From: Bremia lactucae
Lineage: Eukaryota > Oomycota > Peronosporomycetes > Peronosporales > Peronosporaceae
NCBI RefSeq assembly: GCF_004359215.1
Contig: NC_090617.1
Coordinates: 1,246,819 to 1,278,797, forward strand
Reading direction: 5' to 3'
Length of the DNA stretch: 31,979 nucleotides
Below the pieces are notes generated by a model. It was not told where the DNA came from, made no database searches, and saw nothing but the letters and a program-made list of their open reading frames with translations. The position numbers and the translations under genes were made by a program. Below are positions 30,261 to 31,979 of this stretch, one piece after another (the stretch's first letter is position 1; every line of letters starts with the position of its first letter).

Positions 30261-31979
30261 GTATTTAGCATTGACCTTGCACGCTCCGTCAGTGTCCTAT
30301 TCATTCGTTCAGCCATTCCATTTTGCTGGGGGGAATATGGCACTGTCGCTTGGTGTACTATGCCAGCCTTGCGACAAACTTCTGCGAATTTCTTGTTGAT
30401 GTATTCGCCACCATTGTCGGTGCGAATGCATTTGATCTTGGAATTCAGTTGGTTTTCCATCATTGACTTGTATTCGATGAACTTTTCCAGCACTTCAGAC
30501 TTATTAGCGATGAAGTATGTCACCACGTAGCGCGAAAAATCATCCAGAAACGTAACTACATATCGTGCTCCACCTTGAGACTTTGTCTCCATTGGACCCA
30601 ATACATCACTGTGAACAATTTGGAGCAGTGATTTTGTCTTCACTTTGCCGTGACTTGACTTTGGAAATGGTCTTACTGACCATTTTCCAGTCACACATCC
30701 CTCGCAAATTTCATCTTGATCATCGATATCATCACTCAAAACTTGCACATTTATTCCTTCTACACAATTGTGTAGATTCTTCAACGTCTTCATTGGAAGA
30801 TGTCCTAGTCGTGCATGCCACACACTAGGACTCACATCTTTAATTCCACATCCAAACACTTCGCTAGTGAATGCCGACCCTAAAGTTGCACATTCCATCA
30901 CAAACAATTTCCCCAATTTGTTTACTATCGCCACCACATCTTGATCATTCTTTATCACACATGTTCTGTTCGTAAAAGTCACATCCAATCCTTTTTCCAA
31001 TAGAACAGAAATTGAAAGCAGTCTGCGATCCAGCTCTGGAACGTACAGCACGTCTTCAATGCGAATTGGCACATTGTTTTTCAAAATAATTCGAATCGTA
31101 CCAATTCCAGCTGCCATAACTGTCTGCCCATTTGCGATCGAGATGCCGATTGACCGATTCATCGATCGAATCTCCAAAAATTCATCTTGGTATGGGCACA
31201 TGTGACTACTCGCACCACTGTCGAGTAGCCAACCTTCCGAACCATGTTCACTAACAGTAAACGCTTGCCCGTTATTTTTCTTGTTGGCTTGATTCTTCCA
31301 ACAGTCTTGTTTCTTATGACCCTGTTTTCCACATACGAAACACGTCCCGGTAAACTTGTTTCTTGTTTCCTTCGACCGAAAAACTTTGCCCTTGAAGCTT
31401 CTTGTAGCCATCAATGCAAGTTCACTTTTCTCCTTGCGAGAAATGCCTTCGTATTCACGACGAAGCATTTCTTTGGCTTGAAAAATATCAATTTCCTTCA
31501 TGTTCTCAATGATTCTGATGATCTGATCATACTCATCAGATAAGCTTCCAAGCAGTATAACGAGCTGCTCGTCAAACGAAACTTCGTCTCCGATGGCTTG
31601 CATGGACATGCACGGCTCATCAAACTTTAGTGAGTGGTCCAGTACACTCTCTCCCTTCTGCATCTTGAAATCATGTAATTGCCGACGCATCTGCACACGG
31701 TTGTGAATATTTCTTCGAAGAAAAAAACTCTTTAATATCTCCCAAGTTTCTGCAGCCGTGCCTGCATTGCGAACCATGGACTGTAGACTTGGGGCGATTG
31801 ACGTACACACAATCGCGAAGGCCTTCATATCATTGACTTTCCATATCGACGCGTCGGCCCTTGTGGCACTCGGTGCCTTCGTCGCGTCGATGTGCTCCAG
31901 TAGCCCTTTCTTGGCTAGTTTCATCCGACCATTAAATTCCCATACAAAGTAGTTGTCCATGTTGAGGACGTCATTCGCC
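30224..31979 (-). pseudogene. Copia Gag-protease-integrase portion
   Basis: The open frame from 31960 (and open further upstream) to 30224 encodes Gag (DNYFVWEFNGRMKLAKKGLL at its start), a CCHC zinc knuckle CFVCGKQGHKKQDC (about 31298-31342), the protease active site WLLDSGASSHM (about 31199-31231), the integrase zinc-binding region (HARLGH ... CEGC) and the integrase core. The core's three acids are present, in HSDVLGPM (about 30592-30615), RTDNGGEY (about 30402-30425) and NGMAERMNRT (about 30299-30328). After the TERARSM stretch the frame is lost near 30262-30290; the last residues to 30224 are out-of-frame readthrough. Confidence 0.88.

Larger units (their letters stand above)
27658..31979 (-). 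mobile_element. Ty1/copia retrotransposon, nearly intact, 5' end cut by window
   Basis: A minus-strand Ty1/copia element with domains in the Pseudoviridae order: Gag, zinc knuckle, protease, integrase, reverse transcriptase, RNase H. The frame is open upstream of the Met at 31960 to the window edge, so the true start may lie outside. Only three lesions interrupt the polyprotein: a frameshift near 30262-30290, an in-frame TAA at 29847-29849 and a one-base frameshift at about 28083-28088. This contrasts with the heavily broken gypsy copies at the other end and indicates a much more recent insertion. Confidence 0.92.

Noticed and set aside
1..31979. tRNA, rRNA genes and CRISPR arrays
   Set aside because: None was recognised on either strand; the only regular repeats are those listed.

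Overview
This is a eukaryotic window, most probably from an oomycete of the Phytophthora/downy mildew group. The evidence is compact genes with none or a few 60-70 nt introns, the retrotransposon families seen, and a draft-assembly gap (525 N at 21474-21998). There is no sign of bacterial operons, CRISPR or phage. I recognise families by eye only; no search was run.

Layout. (1) 1-13310 is a graveyard of old Ty3/gypsy LTR retrotransposons with many stops and frameshifts. A minus-strand 3' half (element C, 371-1830) is followed by two same-strand relatives, copy A (about 1890-5450) and copy B (about 7984-13120). They align segment by segment at an offset near 6.3 kb. Between and inside them lie inverted integrase pieces (5418-5770, 7205-7545), a stray gag-like stretch (6590-7210), a strong double hairpin (7587-7694), a 293-bp insertion (10171-10463) and an in-frame 189-bp duplication of the RNase H region (11415 on). 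(2) 13678-27085 is a gene island: a small unknown protein with cyclin-dependent-kinase-substrate features, a membrane-anchored alpha/beta hydrolase, a four-exon helical-repeat protein, methylthioribose-1-phosphate isomerase (mtnA/MRI1), the DNA-repair nuclease FAN1 (interrupted by the N gap), a CENP-B/pogo-like transposase derivative divergently paired with FAN1, and a rhodanese-type tRNA uridine hydroxylase (trhO). (3) 27658-31979 is a much younger Ty1/copia element on the minus strand, cut by the window edge. It reads almost completely but has three lesions.

The island genes are unrelated housekeeping functions and do not form a pathway. They are methionine salvage, interstrand-crosslink repair, tRNA wobble modification and lipid/ester hydrolysis. 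The most interesting items are the transposase-derived protein that has lost two of its three catalytic acids, the small S/T-P-rich protein ending in an RRLF motif, the missed fourth exon of the helical-repeat gene, and the rearrangements inside the gypsy copies. I found no convincing wholly new system.
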